From positions 1 to 18,859 of the forward strand of contig JAGXGT010000167.1 in the NCBI GenBank assembly GCA_024636595.1: a stretch of 18,859 bases of DNA. The letters are read 5' to 3'. The DNA comes from Sphingomonadales bacterium. GTDB taxonomy: Bacteria; Pseudomonadota; Alphaproteobacteria; Sphingomonadales; Sphingomonadaceae. Of this stretch, positions 6,450-15,162 are shown piece by piece. The translations under genes and the position numbers were made by a program. Position 1 is the first letter of the stretch, and each line of letters opens with the position of its first letter. The notes beneath the pieces are model-generated. The model did no database searches and was not told the DNA's origin. It saw only the letters and a list, made by a program, of their open reading frames with translations.

Positions 6450-6468
6450 GACAATGGTGACAAGTCCA

Positions 6469-8052
6469 CTAGATATCAAGCGCCATTTCTAAAGCGGCTC
6501 TATAGTCTGCTTTCCCGCTGGGTTGGCGGGGCAGCTTTTCCAGGAGATCAATTCTTTTAGGCATTTTATAGCTAGCTAGATCTAGCTTGAGGGCATCACG
6601 AACGTCGCTCTCCACATAATCATTATTGACGGTAACAAGTGCGACCACGGCTTTGCCCCATTGAGGGTCCGGAATTCCCACCACAATCGCGTCTTCAACG
6701 CCGGGGGCACGTTTCAGCGCTTCCTCGACTTCTTCGACAAAGATTTTCTCTCCGCCGCTGTTGATGCACATATTGCCCCGACCAATAAGATGGATCAAAC
6801 CATTCTCATCGCGCTCAGCGATATCTCCGGGAATTGCATAAAGCTCGCCGTCAATTTCCCTGTAAGTGGCTGCCGTCTTCTCGGGGTCTCCGAAATATCC
6901 CTGCGCGAAGGGGCGTCGCCGGGCTAACCATCCCTGGCCGATTTCATCGTTAGCCAGAACCCGGTCGGTCGCCACATCTATAATGACAGTCTGCTTGCCA
7001 GGTGTGAAATATCCGGTAGGGATCTCCTGATCTTTCGTGGTTGCAGCATAGCCAAAGCCCGACGCTTCCGAAGCACCGAGGATATCGATCAAAGCCACTT
7101 GGGGTAGCGCAGTGACCAAGACCTGCTTTACTTCCCGGCTCCACATCTGGCCAGCTGAGGAAATGACGCGCAGCGAAGAAAGATCCCAGCGGTCCGGAAA
7201 TTTTGCCAAGGCCTGAGCCATGGGCCGGGCAAATACATCACCCACAATCAGAATTCGGGTCACTTTTCTATGATCGACATCGTCCCATAAGCTCTCCGCA
7301 TCAAAGCTGCCCTTGGCAGACAGGACCACGCTGCCACCCATAACGAGTTCTGCCATCGAGCTGTTGAGACCGGCACCGTGCATCAATGGACAAGCCGGCA
7401 GAACGCGGCCCGGCTGATCGCTTGACGCAATCGCCATCCTGTGCTGTTCCGGCGTCGCGATAATATCCTTTGCCGTCGGCGATTCCATCTGGACTGCCCG
7501 TGCATCGCCTGCGCGCCACATGACCCCCTTGGGGTTTCCTGTCGTGCCGCCGGTATAGAGCAAATAGCCGTCTTCCGGTGACCTCGAGATGCCAAGCGGG
7601 CTGCCATTGCCGTTCGCAACAATATCATCATATTGACCATCGGCGTCAATTTGCACAGCGACGGAGAGGTGCGGGAGGCTGTCAAACAGCGGAGCAACCC
7701 TCTCGGCAAACTCACTCTGGTAAAAGAGCGCGGAGGCCTGACAATCGGATAGAACATATTCGATTTCAGATGTCGTGTAGCGATAGTTGATGTTCACATG
7801 CGTGAGGCGCGCCTTGAAAGCGGCGCAGGCGATTTCGATAAATTCAGGGATGTTGCGCGCCAGTATAGCCACGCGCGCACCGGTTGGAAGGCCGGCGGAA
7901 AGCATGTGACGTGCCAGACGATTGGTCCGGGCATCAAATTCTTGCCAGTTGATCACTCGCTCGCCGTGGATCAACGCAGGGCGGTCTGCCGGTACCGTTG
8001 CTGCGGCAATGTCCAGCAGGTCGCCGAAATTCCAATCGGATGCGCATTTCAT
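6469..8052 (-). CDS. Acyl-CoA synthetase (AMP-forming), FadD-like
   Basis: The 527-residue enzyme belongs to the ANL superfamily and should activate a carboxylic acid to its CoA thioester through an acyl-AMP. Motifs in order: P-loop YTGGTTGNPKG (166-176), the MHGAG acyl-pocket region (224-228), GASEAS (326-331), D410 in GD, R425 in IGRG, SGGEKI (432-437), and the C-domain lysine K513 in PSGK that acts in adenylation. Length is normal and nothing is missing. CGGAG precedes the ATG, and the gene starts 14 bases after the hydratase-family gene, so both are on one transcript. Substrate specificity cannot be read; related proteins are often annotated as long-chain or steroid-side-chain ligases. 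Confidence 0.93.
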   Translation of the reverse strand: MKCASDWNFGDLLDIAAATVPADRPALIHGERVINWQEFDARTNRLARHMLSAGLPTGARVAILARNIPEFIEIACAAFKARLTHVNINYRYTTSEIEYVLSDCQASALFYQSEFAERVAPLFDSLPHLSVAVQIDADGQYDDIVANGNGSPLGISRSPEDGYLLYTGGTTGNPKGVMWRAGDARAVQMESPTAKDIIATPEQHRMAIASSDQPGRVLPACPLMHGAGLNSSMAELVMGGSVVLSAKGSFDAESLWDDVDHRKVTRILIVGDVFARPMAQALAKFPDRWDLSSLRVISSAGQMWSREVKQVLVTALPQVALIDILGASEASGFGYAATTKDQEIPTGYFTPGKQTVIIDVATDRVLANDEIGQGWLARRRPFAQGYFGDPEKTAATYREIDGELYAIPGDIAERDENGLIHLIGRGNMCINSGGEKIFVEEVEEALKRAPGVEDAIVVGIPDPQWGKAVVALVTVNNDYVESDVRDALKLDLASYKMPKRIDLLEKLPRQPSGKADYRAALEMALDI

Positions 8053-8066
8053 ATGGATTCTCCGCT

Positions 8067-8831
8067 TCAGCGACCAAGAAATTTGGGAGCGCGCTTTTCA
8101 ACGAAGGCTGCGACAGCCTCGCCTGCATCATGTGAAGCGGCCAGCTTCGCGGTATTGCCTTGTTCGTAGATATAGCCGTCGCGCAGGGTCATGTTCTCGA
8201 TCGTCCGCATTGAATCTTTGGCATAGCGTGTGGCGAGGGGGCTTTTGGCTGCAATATTAGCTGCCATCTCCATGACAAAGGGCATCAGCTCGTCATGTGG
8301 CAAAGCAGCTTCGATAACGCCGCGCTGAAAAAGTTCTGATGCCGGTGCGCGATATCCGGTTAACATCATGCGACGGGCTAGTGAATGGGGAAGGATGCGG
8401 GCAGCATGTTTGCCACCACCCATCAATCCAACGTCGACTTCCGGCAAACCGAATACTGCTTTTTCCGATGCAACAATGATGTCGCATGCTGCAACCAGGC
8501 CCAAGCCCGCGCCCAAGGCAGCACCATTGACTGCGGCGATAGTCGGCTTGGCATTGTCGGCAATAGCGTAACTGACCTCGCGGACTTTCCTGTTGCGTGA
8601 CCAGCGTGCGCCCGGCGCGGAGATATCCGCACGGTTCTTCAGATCAGCGCCGGCGGAAAAACATTTTCCTTCGCCGGTCAGCACCACAACCCGGACATCA
8701 TCGCGATCATTAAATGTATCAAATGTCGCGGTCAGTTCTTCGATCATTTCCATTGGCTGGGAATTGACCGGCGGGTTGTCCATCGTCACGACAGCTACAA
8801 AATCTTTTACTTCCAGTTTGACTAAGCTCAT
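8067..8831 (-). CDS. Enoyl-CoA hydratase/isomerase (crotonase) family protein
   Basis: The 254-residue protein has the crotonase fold: SAGADL (59-64) and NGAALGAGL (102-110) build the oxyanion hole that holds the CoA thioester carbonyl. Of the two hydratase glutamates, the second is kept (E131 in GLPEVDVG), but the first, in rat hydratase GGGCEL, is glycine here (G111). It may thus be an isomerase, hydrolase or other crotonase rather than a standard hydratase. GAGGAG lies seven bases before the ATG at 8831; a GTG three bases upstream is also possible. It is the first gene of a two-gene operon with the acyl-CoA synthetase and diverges from the SDR at 9130. Confidence 0.92.
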   Translation of the reverse strand: MSLVKLEVKDFVAVVTMDNPPVNSQPMEMIEELTATFDTFNDRDDVRVVVLTGEGKCFSAGADLKNRADISAPGARWSRNRKVREVSYAIADNAKPTIAAVNGAALGAGLGLVAACDIIVASEKAVFGLPEVDVGLMGGGKHAARILPHSLARRMMLTGYRAPASELFQRGVIEAALPHDELMPFVMEMAANIAAKSPLATRYAKDSMRTIENMTLRDGYIYEQGNTAKLAASHDAGEAVAAFVEKRAPKFLGR

Positions 8832-9129
8832 CACTCTTCTCCTCGATTTTCACCATCTATGATGGGCAATATTTTTCGTTCAGCACGTTGCCTAAACGAG
8901 TCCAGACCCAAAAAATATCGCAGCACCGGATTGGCGGTAAAAATTGCATATAGGATATTCTGACATGATTGGCGTTCGGTCTGGCTATCGGCGAGAGCGG
9001 CCACTTATGGTGCCCGATCAAGCTGACAATGCTTCCGGCCTCCTGGTGCGACTTAGGGTTACGGACCCCTTTACCCGCCGCATTTCGATGCATGCAGTCA
9101 GGCAAGTTACAATCAGAGGATGATCGTTG

Positions 9130-9888
9130 ATGGGCCACGAAATGACCAACAAGATAGCCGTGGTGACTGGTGCATCACGGGGACTGGGCAGAGCGATTGC
9201 CGAGCTTTTTGCTGCAGAAGGCGCGCGGGTCGTGCTGTTCGATCTGAAACAAAAATGGGCGGATTCTGCAGCCGAGGACATTGTCAAGTCCGGCAGGACG
9301 GCCATCGGTTTTGAGGTTGATGTATCCGACCGTGAGGCGGTTCATGCAGCCATGAACGAAGCAGCTGCAGCGTTTGGCGGCATCGATGTCTTGGTGAACA
9401 ATGCCATGTGGAACAGCTACGATCCCATCGCCGATATCACACCTGAAATTTTCGCGCGGATGACCGGTGTCGGGCTGGGCGGAGTGGCCTGGGGCATCCA
9501 GGCCGCCGCACCGCATATGAGCGAGAAGGGCGGAGCCATTATCAATATCGGATCGATGGCCGGACGTCTGGGCAGCAGCAACGCTCTTCTTTATTCTGCG
9601 GTCAAGGCCGGTGTTGATGGAATGACCCGCTCGGCGTCGGTTGAACTTGGAAAGTAGAATATCCGGGTGAATGCGATCGCACCTTCGACCGTCGCAACAG
9701 AAGGGGTCATGGCGATCCTGACCGAAGCCACGCTGGCAGACCGCGTGGCCCAGACACCCATCGGGCGGCTCGGAACAACCGACGACATTGCCGAGACCGC
9801 CTTGTGGCTGGCGAGCGATAAATCTTCTTTCATCACTGGTCAGTCGATCGCCGTCGATGGCGGCTTAGGACACTATTTATCGCGATGA
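9130..9888 (+). pseudogene. SDR gene interrupted by an in-frame amber codon
   Basis: One continuous frame encodes a full SDR except for a TAG at 9655-9657. Before it: TGASRGLG (13-20), D38, NNAM at 90-93 in place of NNAG, S142, Y155 and K159 (YSAVK), ending VELGK. After it, in the same frame: NIRVNAIAP, then PIGRLGTTDDIAE and ITGQSIAVDGG, the usual SDR C-terminus. The family normally reads ELGKYNIRVN here, so a single TAC/TAT to TAG change of a Tyr codon explains it. With no suppressor the product stops at 175 residues, lacking the substrate and dimer region. GAGGA at 9116-9120 serves the ATG at 9130. The stop overlaps an ATG (ATGA) leading into the next SDR frame. Sequencing error is possible. 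Confidence 0.85.
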
Positions 9889-9932
9889 ACGACCAACAGA
9901 ATAATAAAATTCAAAAGCGAGGGGAGCGACAC

Positions 9933-10748
9933 GTGACAGAATCTTTAGAAGGCAAAATCGCGCTAGTATCGGGAGGCGGCCGGGCAATCGGTGCCGCCAC
10001 CGCCAAGTTGCTGGCGCAAAGAGGTGCAGAAGTTTTGGTAAGCGACATCGCGACCCAGGAAGCCGAAGCCGTCGCGGCCAATATATGTGCCGAAGGGGGC
10101 AGGGCCATAGCTCTATCTCTGGATGTCCGGAGCGAAGCCGGATGGCAAACTGTCCATGATTATATCGGGTCTCGATTTCCTAAACTAGACATTCTTGTAA
10201 ACAATGCCGCGGTCGAACTATTCGGCCCGTCGGAAGAAATCACACTAGAAGAATGGCGCGCCGTGCAAGCGGTGAATGTAGAGGGTGTATTCCTGGGTGC
10301 GAAAACGCTCTTGCCGTTGTTGAAAGCGGTTCATCGGGAAACGCCCGGGGCCACATCGTCGGTGATCAACTTGTCCTCGGTTGCTGGAATCATCGGTAGG
10401 CCCGATCAGCTTGCCTATATGTCCTCCAAGGGAGCAGTGCGCAGTATGTCAAAGGGACTGGCCATCGAATATGCTTCCAAAGGTTTTAACATCCGTGTGA
10501 ATTCAGTGCATCCCGGCGGAATAGAAACGCCGATGCTGAACAACGTGCTGCAGTATCGCGTTGAAGAAGAGATCATTCCGGCAAAAACATTGGCAGAAGC
10601 CCAGCAATTGATGGCCGATTACCATCCTTTGGGTCGGCTGGGTCAACCTGAAGACATTGCAAACGGCGTTGCCTTTCTGGCTTCCGAAGCCAGCAGTTTC
10701 ATGACGGGTACAGAGCTGGTGATAGACGGAGGCTGGACCGCCCAATAG
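9933..10748 (+). CDS. SDR-family oxidoreductase
   Basis: From the GTG at 9933 the product has 271 residues. The glycine motif SGGGRAIG (13-20) is a variant of TG-x3-GIG. D38 suggests NAD(H), NNAA is at 90-93, S149, Y162 and K166 (YMSSK) form the catalytic set, and the C-terminus TGTELVIDGGW is typical. GAGGGGAG at 9919-9926 lies six bases before the GTG. An earlier ATG at 9885, overlapping the previous stop, would add 16 residues lacking family likeness. It is the second of two adjacent but clearly different SDRs; they probably act on related hydroxy or keto groups of one substrate (inference). Confidence 0.92.
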   Translation: MTESLEGKIALVSGGGRAIGAATAKLLAQRGAEVLVSDIATQEAEAVAANICAEGGRAIALSLDVRSEAGWQTVHDYIGSRFPKLDILVNNAAVELFGPSEEITLEEWRAVQAVNVEGVFLGAKTLLPLLKAVHRETPGATSSVINLSSVAGIIGRPDQLAYMSSKGAVRSMSKGLAIEYASKGFNIRVNSVHPGGIETPMLNNVLQYRVEEEIIPAKTLAEAQQLMADYHPLGRLGQPEDIANGVAFLASEASSFMTGTELVIDGGWTAQ

Positions 10749-10805
10749 GCATCCAGCAATCGCAATCCATCATCATTGATTTCAGTTTGATGCGCAGATT
10801 CGGTA

Positions 10806-10824
10806 CGGCGCTATTCTGGCGCCG
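10806..10824 (+). terminator. GC-rich hairpin after the SDR pair
   Basis: CGGCGC and GCGCCG pair perfectly around a 7-base loop, 57 bases after the SDR stop and before the IclR gene. There is no T-run, so this could be a weak terminator or a processing hairpin that separates expression of the SDRs from the regulator. Confidence 0.3.
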
Positions 10825-10900
10825 CTCGGACGACAAGCTTAATCAACTGGTCTATTTTGTTTTATGGGGCTAAACCGGCTTGCAGGGAGAAATAAATAAA

Positions 10901-11677
10901 GTGCTCAATCCAGGGGTCAAATCTGCGATGCGCACGTTCGAGGTGCTTGAGCTCTTTGCCGAAAGGCGTGAACCATTGCGTTTGCGCGAAATTTATTCCG
11001 AGCTCGGCTATCCCCAATCGAGCACGACCAACCTCCTGAAAAGCATGGTCGCTGCAGGTTATCTAAATTACAATCGTAAGAATCGCACTTACTTGCCGAC
11101 AACGAGGGTGAGCATGCTCGGAAACTGGGTTCCCGGCTATATTCAATCAGCAGGAAATTACCGCCAGATGGTTGAGGAGCTTCAGCGCCGTACGGATGAA
11201 ACCGTCGGATTGGTGACGCAAAACGATCTGTCCATTCAATATATCATATTGCTGACACCCGACCATGAATTTCAAATGGCTCCGCAGCCGGGTACCATGC
11301 GGACGATGGTTGATTCCTCTTCTGGCCTAGCGATGATGGCGAAAATTAAGGATAAGGACGTCGAAAAAATTTGCCGCTATACGAACTATTACGGCATGAC
11401 CGAAGGCCACCGGGTATCCTACAAGGACGTCATGCGCGAGATTAATCTTATCCGCTCTATCGACTATGCATATGTCGCCCATCGACCGACGGAGGCAGTT
11501 TCATCGATCGCCATGGCGCTCGATACCGATCTGGGTGGCGTGCCTCTGGCTATCGGGGTCGGTGGATTGGCGGACCGCATCGCTGACAAAAAACCAGAGA
11601 TTGTCGAAATCATGCGCGACTTGATCGAAGCCTTTTCCAGCGGGGCGTTTGAGAAGCAGGCGCAGCCTAAATCCTGA
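10901..11677 (+). CDS. IclR-family transcriptional regulator
   Basis: With the GTG at 10901 the protein has 258 residues. The N-terminal winged helix (VKSAMRTFEVLELFAERREPLRLREIYSEL, then SSTTNLLKSMVAAGYL, about 6-55) is the IclR DNA-binding domain. The rest is the IclR effector domain, with the conserved segments TDETVGLVTQND and SSGLAMMAK, and a final helix that controls dimer and tetramer contacts. The frame is open to a TTG at 10880; an AGGGAGA at 10883-10889 serves the GTG better, though spacing is a little long. It sits between the SDRs and the SMP-30/acyl-CoA dehydrogenase cluster, so it is the best candidate for pathway-specific control of this cluster. The ligand is unknown. Confidence 0.9.
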   Translation: MLNPGVKSAMRTFEVLELFAERREPLRLREIYSELGYPQSSTTNLLKSMVAAGYLNYNRKNRTYLPTTRVSMLGNWVPGYIQSAGNYRQMVEELQRRTDETVGLVTQNDLSIQYIILLTPDHEFQMAPQPGTMRTMVDSSSGLAMMAKIKDKDVEKICRYTNYYGMTEGHRVSYKDVMREINLIRSIDYAYVAHRPTEAVSSIAMALDTDLGGVPLAIGVGGLADRIADKKPEIVEIMRDLIEAFSSGAFEKQAQPKS

Positions 11678-11826
11678 GAATCGACGCCTCGTCCGGAGGG
11701 CAGCGATATTTGCGGCAGTACGCCTGCTCTTATCACATTTCTGATTGTTTGGAGCTCCTTCGCTGACTTCGTGCATGTGCGGGCATAGTTGCTAGATTGC
11801 CCTGAAGTGAGAGGGGTCATATGGCA

Positions 11827-11842
11827 TTTCGGCAATCCGAAA
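11827..11842. promoter_or_regulatory. Small palindrome upstream of the SMP-30 gene
   Basis: TTTCGG-CAAT-CCGAAA is a perfect 6-bp inverted repeat, centred about 60 bases before the GTG of the next gene, in the 216-bp region after the IclR gene. Its place suits an operator for the nearby IclR regulator or another dimer, but six-base arms are common by chance. Confidence 0.3.
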
Positions 11843-11893
11843 AACCTGGTAAAAAATCAGACGTGGATGCGATCAATTGTGGGCTAAATCGTT

Positions 11894-12802
11894 GTGGCAA
11901 TTGAGTTTGGCTATTTTGATGATCACCGTTGCAGCCTAGGCGAGAGTCCGGTCTGGGATGCCGCCAATGATCGCTTGTGGTGGGTAGATAGCCAAGCTGC
12001 CTGTATTAATTCTGCACGGCTCGATGGCAGCGACCCTATATGTTGGGACACGAATGGTCCGATCGGCAGCATCGGCTTGCTAGCGGACGGTTTGATTGCC
12101 GCGATTGATGATGGACTATATCAAATTTCGGGAAGATCGGGTGCAGCGAAGCTTGTGTCCCGCGTCCGGAAGGTGGACGGGCTAAGGCTCAACGACGGAA
12201 AAATGGATCGACAGGGCCGGTTTCTTTGCGCCGAGGCGCAGTCTGTGAATGATGTGCGCGGATGTCTGTGGCAATTTTCCGGTTCAGCTGATCCCGTTCG
12301 ATTGCTCGACGACATAGCAATCGGCAATGCCATTTGCTTTTCACCAGACGGGTCGTTCCTGTATTTTGCAGACAGTCTGGAAGGGATTATCCGGCGCTAT
12401 CCCTATGACACGAAATCCGGCGTTCTCGGACAGTGTGATAAATTTGTTGATTGCGCGCCCTATGGCGGTGCCGCTGACGGGGCGACGGTCGATGCGGCGG
12501 GCAATTTGTGGGTAGCGATGGTACTCGGCCGAGCCGCTGTCGGCTTTGATCCTTCCGGTCAGGAAATTGCGCGCATTTCCATGCCGCATCCCTTTCCGTC
12601 TTGCCCCGCCTTTGGCGGCCCGGAAATGGACATGTTGTTTGTAACAAGCATTTCCGATTCCGGACACAAGCTCAAAAGCGAACACCCAGATGCCGGGCGC
12701 ATCACGATATTGCGAGGTCTGGGTACAAAAGGAATCGCCGAGCCATATTTTCGATTGGCCCAAAACGATGCTGACAAGCCAGCTGGTCCCTTTGATGGGT
12801 AG
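11894..12802 (+). CDS. SMP-30/gluconolactonase-like (LRE family) hydrolase
   Basis: The 302-residue protein is a six-bladed beta-propeller of the SMP-30/gluconolaconase/LRE-like family, which hydrolyses lactones with a divalent metal. The three metal ligands are visible by family pattern: E17 in LGESPVW, N145 in IGNAICFSPDG and D195 in ADGATVD. The substrate-binding N100 in GLRLNDGK is also present. The start is the GTG at 11894, with no strong ribosome site. It leads a tight run of genes for CoA-thioester oxidation, suggesting that lactone opening forms a hydroxy acid in the pathway (inference); a sugar lactone role is equally consistent with sequence alone. Confidence 0.9.
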   Translation: MAIEFGYFDDHRCSLGESPVWDAANDRLWWVDSQAACINSARLDGSDPICWDTNGPIGSIGLLADGLIAAIDDGLYQISGRSGAAKLVSRVRKVDGLRLNDGKMDRQGRFLCAEAQSVNDVRGCLWQFSGSADPVRLLDDIAIGNAICFSPDGSFLYFADSLEGIIRRYPYDTKSGVLGQCDKFVDCAPYGGAADGATVDAAGNLWVAMVLGRAAVGFDPSGQEIARISMPHPFPSCPAFGGPEMDMLFVTSISDSGHKLKSEHPDAGRITILRGLGTKGIAEPYFRLAQNDADKPAGPFDG

Positions 12803-12843
12803 ACCGGCGTTGCACGAATTGAAATCGCAAAGGAGACGAGCAG

Positions 12844-14037
12844 GTGGAGCTTAATTTCGAGGCAGCCGATATTGCATTTCGGGACGAGGTTCGCGATTTT
12901 TTCGCGGGAAGCATTCCGGAGGATTGGCGAACTCGTGTGCGTGCTGGCCTGCGTCTGAACCCGGAAGAATTGATCCATTATCAAAAGATGCTCGCTGAGC
13001 GGGGCTGGGGTGCCCCGACCTGGCCGGTTGAATATGGTGGCACGGGTTGGTCTCCGGTCCAGCAATATATATTCTGGAGCGAAGCTGCGCGCGCCGATGC
13101 GCCTGCCCAATTTCACCAGGGATTGGAACTGATCGGGCCGATAATTTTCACTTATGGAACACCGGAGCAGAAGGATAAATATCTGCCTCGAATAATCAGC
13201 GCGGATGACTGGTGGTGTCAGGGCTATTCGGAACCTGGGGCGGGGTCGGATCTGGCCGCGCTAAAAACCACCGCCATAAAAGATGGTGATCATTATGTTC
13301 TGAACGGGCAGAAGATGTGGACGAGCTATGCCCATGTCGCTTCCCATGTATTTGTTCTGGCGAGAAGTTCCCAGGAAGAAAAGCGGCAACGAGGCATTTC
13401 GTTGTTGCTGCTGGATATGGAAAGTCCGGGTATCACCGTCCGGAAAATTCCAACCATGGACGAGAAATATCATACCAACGATATGTTCCTCGACAATGTT
13501 CGGGTGCCGGTCGAGAACCTGATCGGCGAAGAGGGTCGTGGTTGGGAATATGGCAAAGTATTGCTCGACCGCGAGCGGATGGTGACGGCGTCAGTCGCGA
13601 TATTTTTGAAGCAAACTATATCTGCCATTCGTAGCGCCGCCGCGCGGAGGGTGATCGGCAATGTACCATTGATTGAACAGCCCGGCTTTCGCGGTAAATT
13701 GGCGCAGTTCGAGATTGAGGTCATGGCTCTGCAGACGATGGTGCTGCGGTTGATGGCAGATGCCGCGAACGGGGCGGAATCCGGATCGCGCGGATCGATG
13801 GTGAAATTGCGCTGGTCTCAACTGACCCAGGAAGGCACCGCCTTGTGGGTGGAGGCTCTTGGTCCCGAGGCCATGCATTTTGAAGCTATGGAAGGTGAGG
13901 CCGCTGGTCTGCCAAGTCTTCCGGCAGACATGCCCTATGCGATGCAAGGTGCCCTCTATGCGCGCGTAACCTCGATATATGGCGGCTCGAGCGAAATCCA
14001 GCACGACATCATAGCCCGTCGCGCTTTTGGCCTCTGA
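12844..14037 (+). CDS. Acyl-CoA dehydrogenase, probable catalytic subunit of a pair
   Basis: The 397-residue flavoprotein matches acyl-CoA dehydrogenases, which introduce an alpha-beta double bond and pass electrons to ETF. Seen: GYSEPGAGSDLAAL (127-140), the FAD/substrate loop; GQKMWTSYA (155-163); and the C-terminal YGGSSEIQHDIIARRAFGL. The medium-chain-type base (Glu in YEGT) is Gly here, but E244 in LDRERMVTAS lies where isovaleryl-CoA dehydrogenase has its base, so the enzyme should be active. AAGGAG precedes the GTG at 12844. A second, divergent acyl-CoA dehydrogenase gene starts 12 bases after the stop, as in mixed alpha2-beta2 enzymes of steroid side-chain degradation. The joint function is inferred. 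Confidence 0.93.
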   Translation: MELNFEAADIAFRDEVRDFFAGSIPEDWRTRVRAGLRLNPEELIHYQKMLAERGWGAPTWPVEYGGTGWSPVQQYIFWSEAARADAPAQFHQGLELIGPIIFTYGTPEQKDKYLPRIISADDWWCQGYSEPGAGSDLAALKTTAIKDGDHYVLNGQKMWTSYAHVASHVFVLARSSQEEKRQRGISLLLLDMESPGITVRKIPTMDEKYHTNDMFLDNVRVPVENLIGEEGRGWEYGKVLLDRERMVTASVAIFLKQTISAIRSAAARRVIGNVPLIEQPGFRGKLAQFEIEVMALQTMVLRLMADAANGAESGSRGSMVKLRWSQLTQEGTALWVEALGPEAMHFEAMEGEAAGLPSLPADMPYAMQGALYARVTSIYGGSSEIQHDIIARRAFGL

Positions 14038-14049
14038 AGGAGATTTCTG

Positions 14050-15162
14050 TTGGATTTTAATTATAACGAAGAACAGCAGATGCTTTTCGACAGCGTTGAT
14101 CGGTTCGGACAGCAACGATTTTCGCAGGACAAGCGGAGGCAGGCACTAGCTGGTGATATAGCGTTAAATCAGAAGCACTGGCATGAGATGGCCGAACTAG
14201 GTTGGTTGATGATTGCTATCCCGGAAGAGGCTGGCGGTCTTGGCGGCAGCATGGCCGATGTGATGGCGATTACCGAAGCCATGGGCAAAAATCTTGTGCA
14301 TTATCCGTTTGTCGCAACCTCCATCCTTGCCCCGGCCTTATTGTGCGATGGCAGCGACGCCGCGAATGTTGTGCTGGATAAAATTGGTAGCGGCGAGGCC
14401 AAGGTCGCGGCCGCATTTCTGGAAGCGAACAGTGGCTATGATCTGTATAGGGTCGGGACTACGGCATCGTCGCAGGATGGCGCCTATGTTCTGTCTGGCG
14501 AAAAATGCCATGTCGAGGATGGCGGTGATGCAGACTGGTATCTGGTCTCGGCACGAACCGGCGGAAGTGATGATGAAGTCGAAGGCATTAGTCTGTTTCT
14601 TGTTCCGAAAGATGCTCCCGGCCTGACTGTCGAGCGTTTCCGTTCGATTGACGGTCATCGCCACGCCCGTCTGAGATTTGATCAACTGCGCGGTGCACAG
14701 CGGATCGGAGAGGCGGACGTCGCGTTGCCGGTGATCGAACGGGGTGTAGCAAAGGGCATAGGTGCACATCTTGCGGAAGCCATCGGCTCCATGGAAGAAG
14801 TGTCGCGGGTTACATTGGAACATCTGAAAACCAGAGAGCAATTTGGCCGACCGATCGGGTCTTTCCAGGTATTGCAGCACCGCATCGTAGACATGAAAAT
14901 CGCCTGTGAAGAGGCTCGGTCGATCGGTAGCTTTGCCAATGTGCACGTGGGGGACGAGAATAGCAGCGCCGCGCAGCGGATAGCTGCGGCGAAAGTCCGC
15001 GTCAGCGAATGTGGTATTTACGTCGGCAAACAAGCCGTTCAGCTTCATGGGGGGCTGGGCTTCAGCGACGAGTTGATCGTCAGCCATCATTTCAAACGCC
15101 TGTACGGCCTGAGCGTCGCATACGGGTCTATTGATCATCACCGAAAGAGATATGCAGAATGA
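14050..15162 (+). CDS. Acyl-CoA dehydrogenase-like protein, probable partner subunit
   Basis: The 370-residue protein has the acyl-CoA dehydrogenase fold but a degenerate active site. Present are the N-terminal helical start (MDFNYNEEQQMLFDSV), REQFGRPIGSFQVLQHRIVDM (tetramer/FAD contact) and AVQLHGGLGFSDEL. The C-terminal YEGTSEIQ pattern is replaced by LYGLSVAYGSIDHHRK, and no Glu base is clear at either known position. This is typical of the non-catalytic half of heterotetrameric acyl-CoA dehydrogenases. It starts at TTG 14050 with AAGGAG seven bases ahead, and its stop overlaps the ATG of the next gene (ATGA), so the two are translationally coupled. Confidence 0.9.
   Translation: MDFNYNEEQQMLFDSVDRFGQQRFSQDKRRQALAGDIALNQKHWHEMAELGWLMIAIPEEAGGLGGSMADVMAITEAMGKNLVHYPFVATSILAPALLCDGSDAANVVLDKIGSGEAKVAAAFLEANSGYDLYRVGTTASSQDGAYVLSGEKCHVEDGGDADWYLVSARTGGSDDEVEGISLFLVPKDAPGLTVERFRSIDGHRHARLRFDQLRGAQRIGEADVALPVIERGVAKGIGAHLAEAIGSMEEVSRVTLEHLKTREQFGRPIGSFQVLQHRIVDMKIACEEARSIGSFANVHVGDENSSAAQRIAAAKVRVSECGIYVGKQAVQLHGGLGFSDELIVSHHFKRLYGLSVAYGSIDHHRKRYAE

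Larger units (their letters stand above)
5857..6468. other. 612-bp stretch with no recognisable gene
   Basis: No frame here has a start, ribosome site and protein-like content together. The stretch contains the promoter side of the HxlR gene, an inverted repeat at 6238-6262, a small TGGCC/GGCCA hairpin at 6180-6194, and overlapping hairpins at 6414-6449 just after the minus-strand ligase gene. The middle part (about 6180-6330) is denser in symmetry than the rest and could hold a repeat element or small RNA, which I could not identify. Confidence 0.5.

Noticed and set aside
8868..8920. ATATTTTT and AAAAATAT as distant inverted arms in the divergent hydratase/SDR region
   Set aside because: AT-only arms about 40 bases apart are common by chance in an intergenic region.
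14338..15141. 267-residue minus-strand frame
   Set aside because: Antisense to the second acyl-CoA dehydrogenase, which has strong family motifs and a ribosome site.
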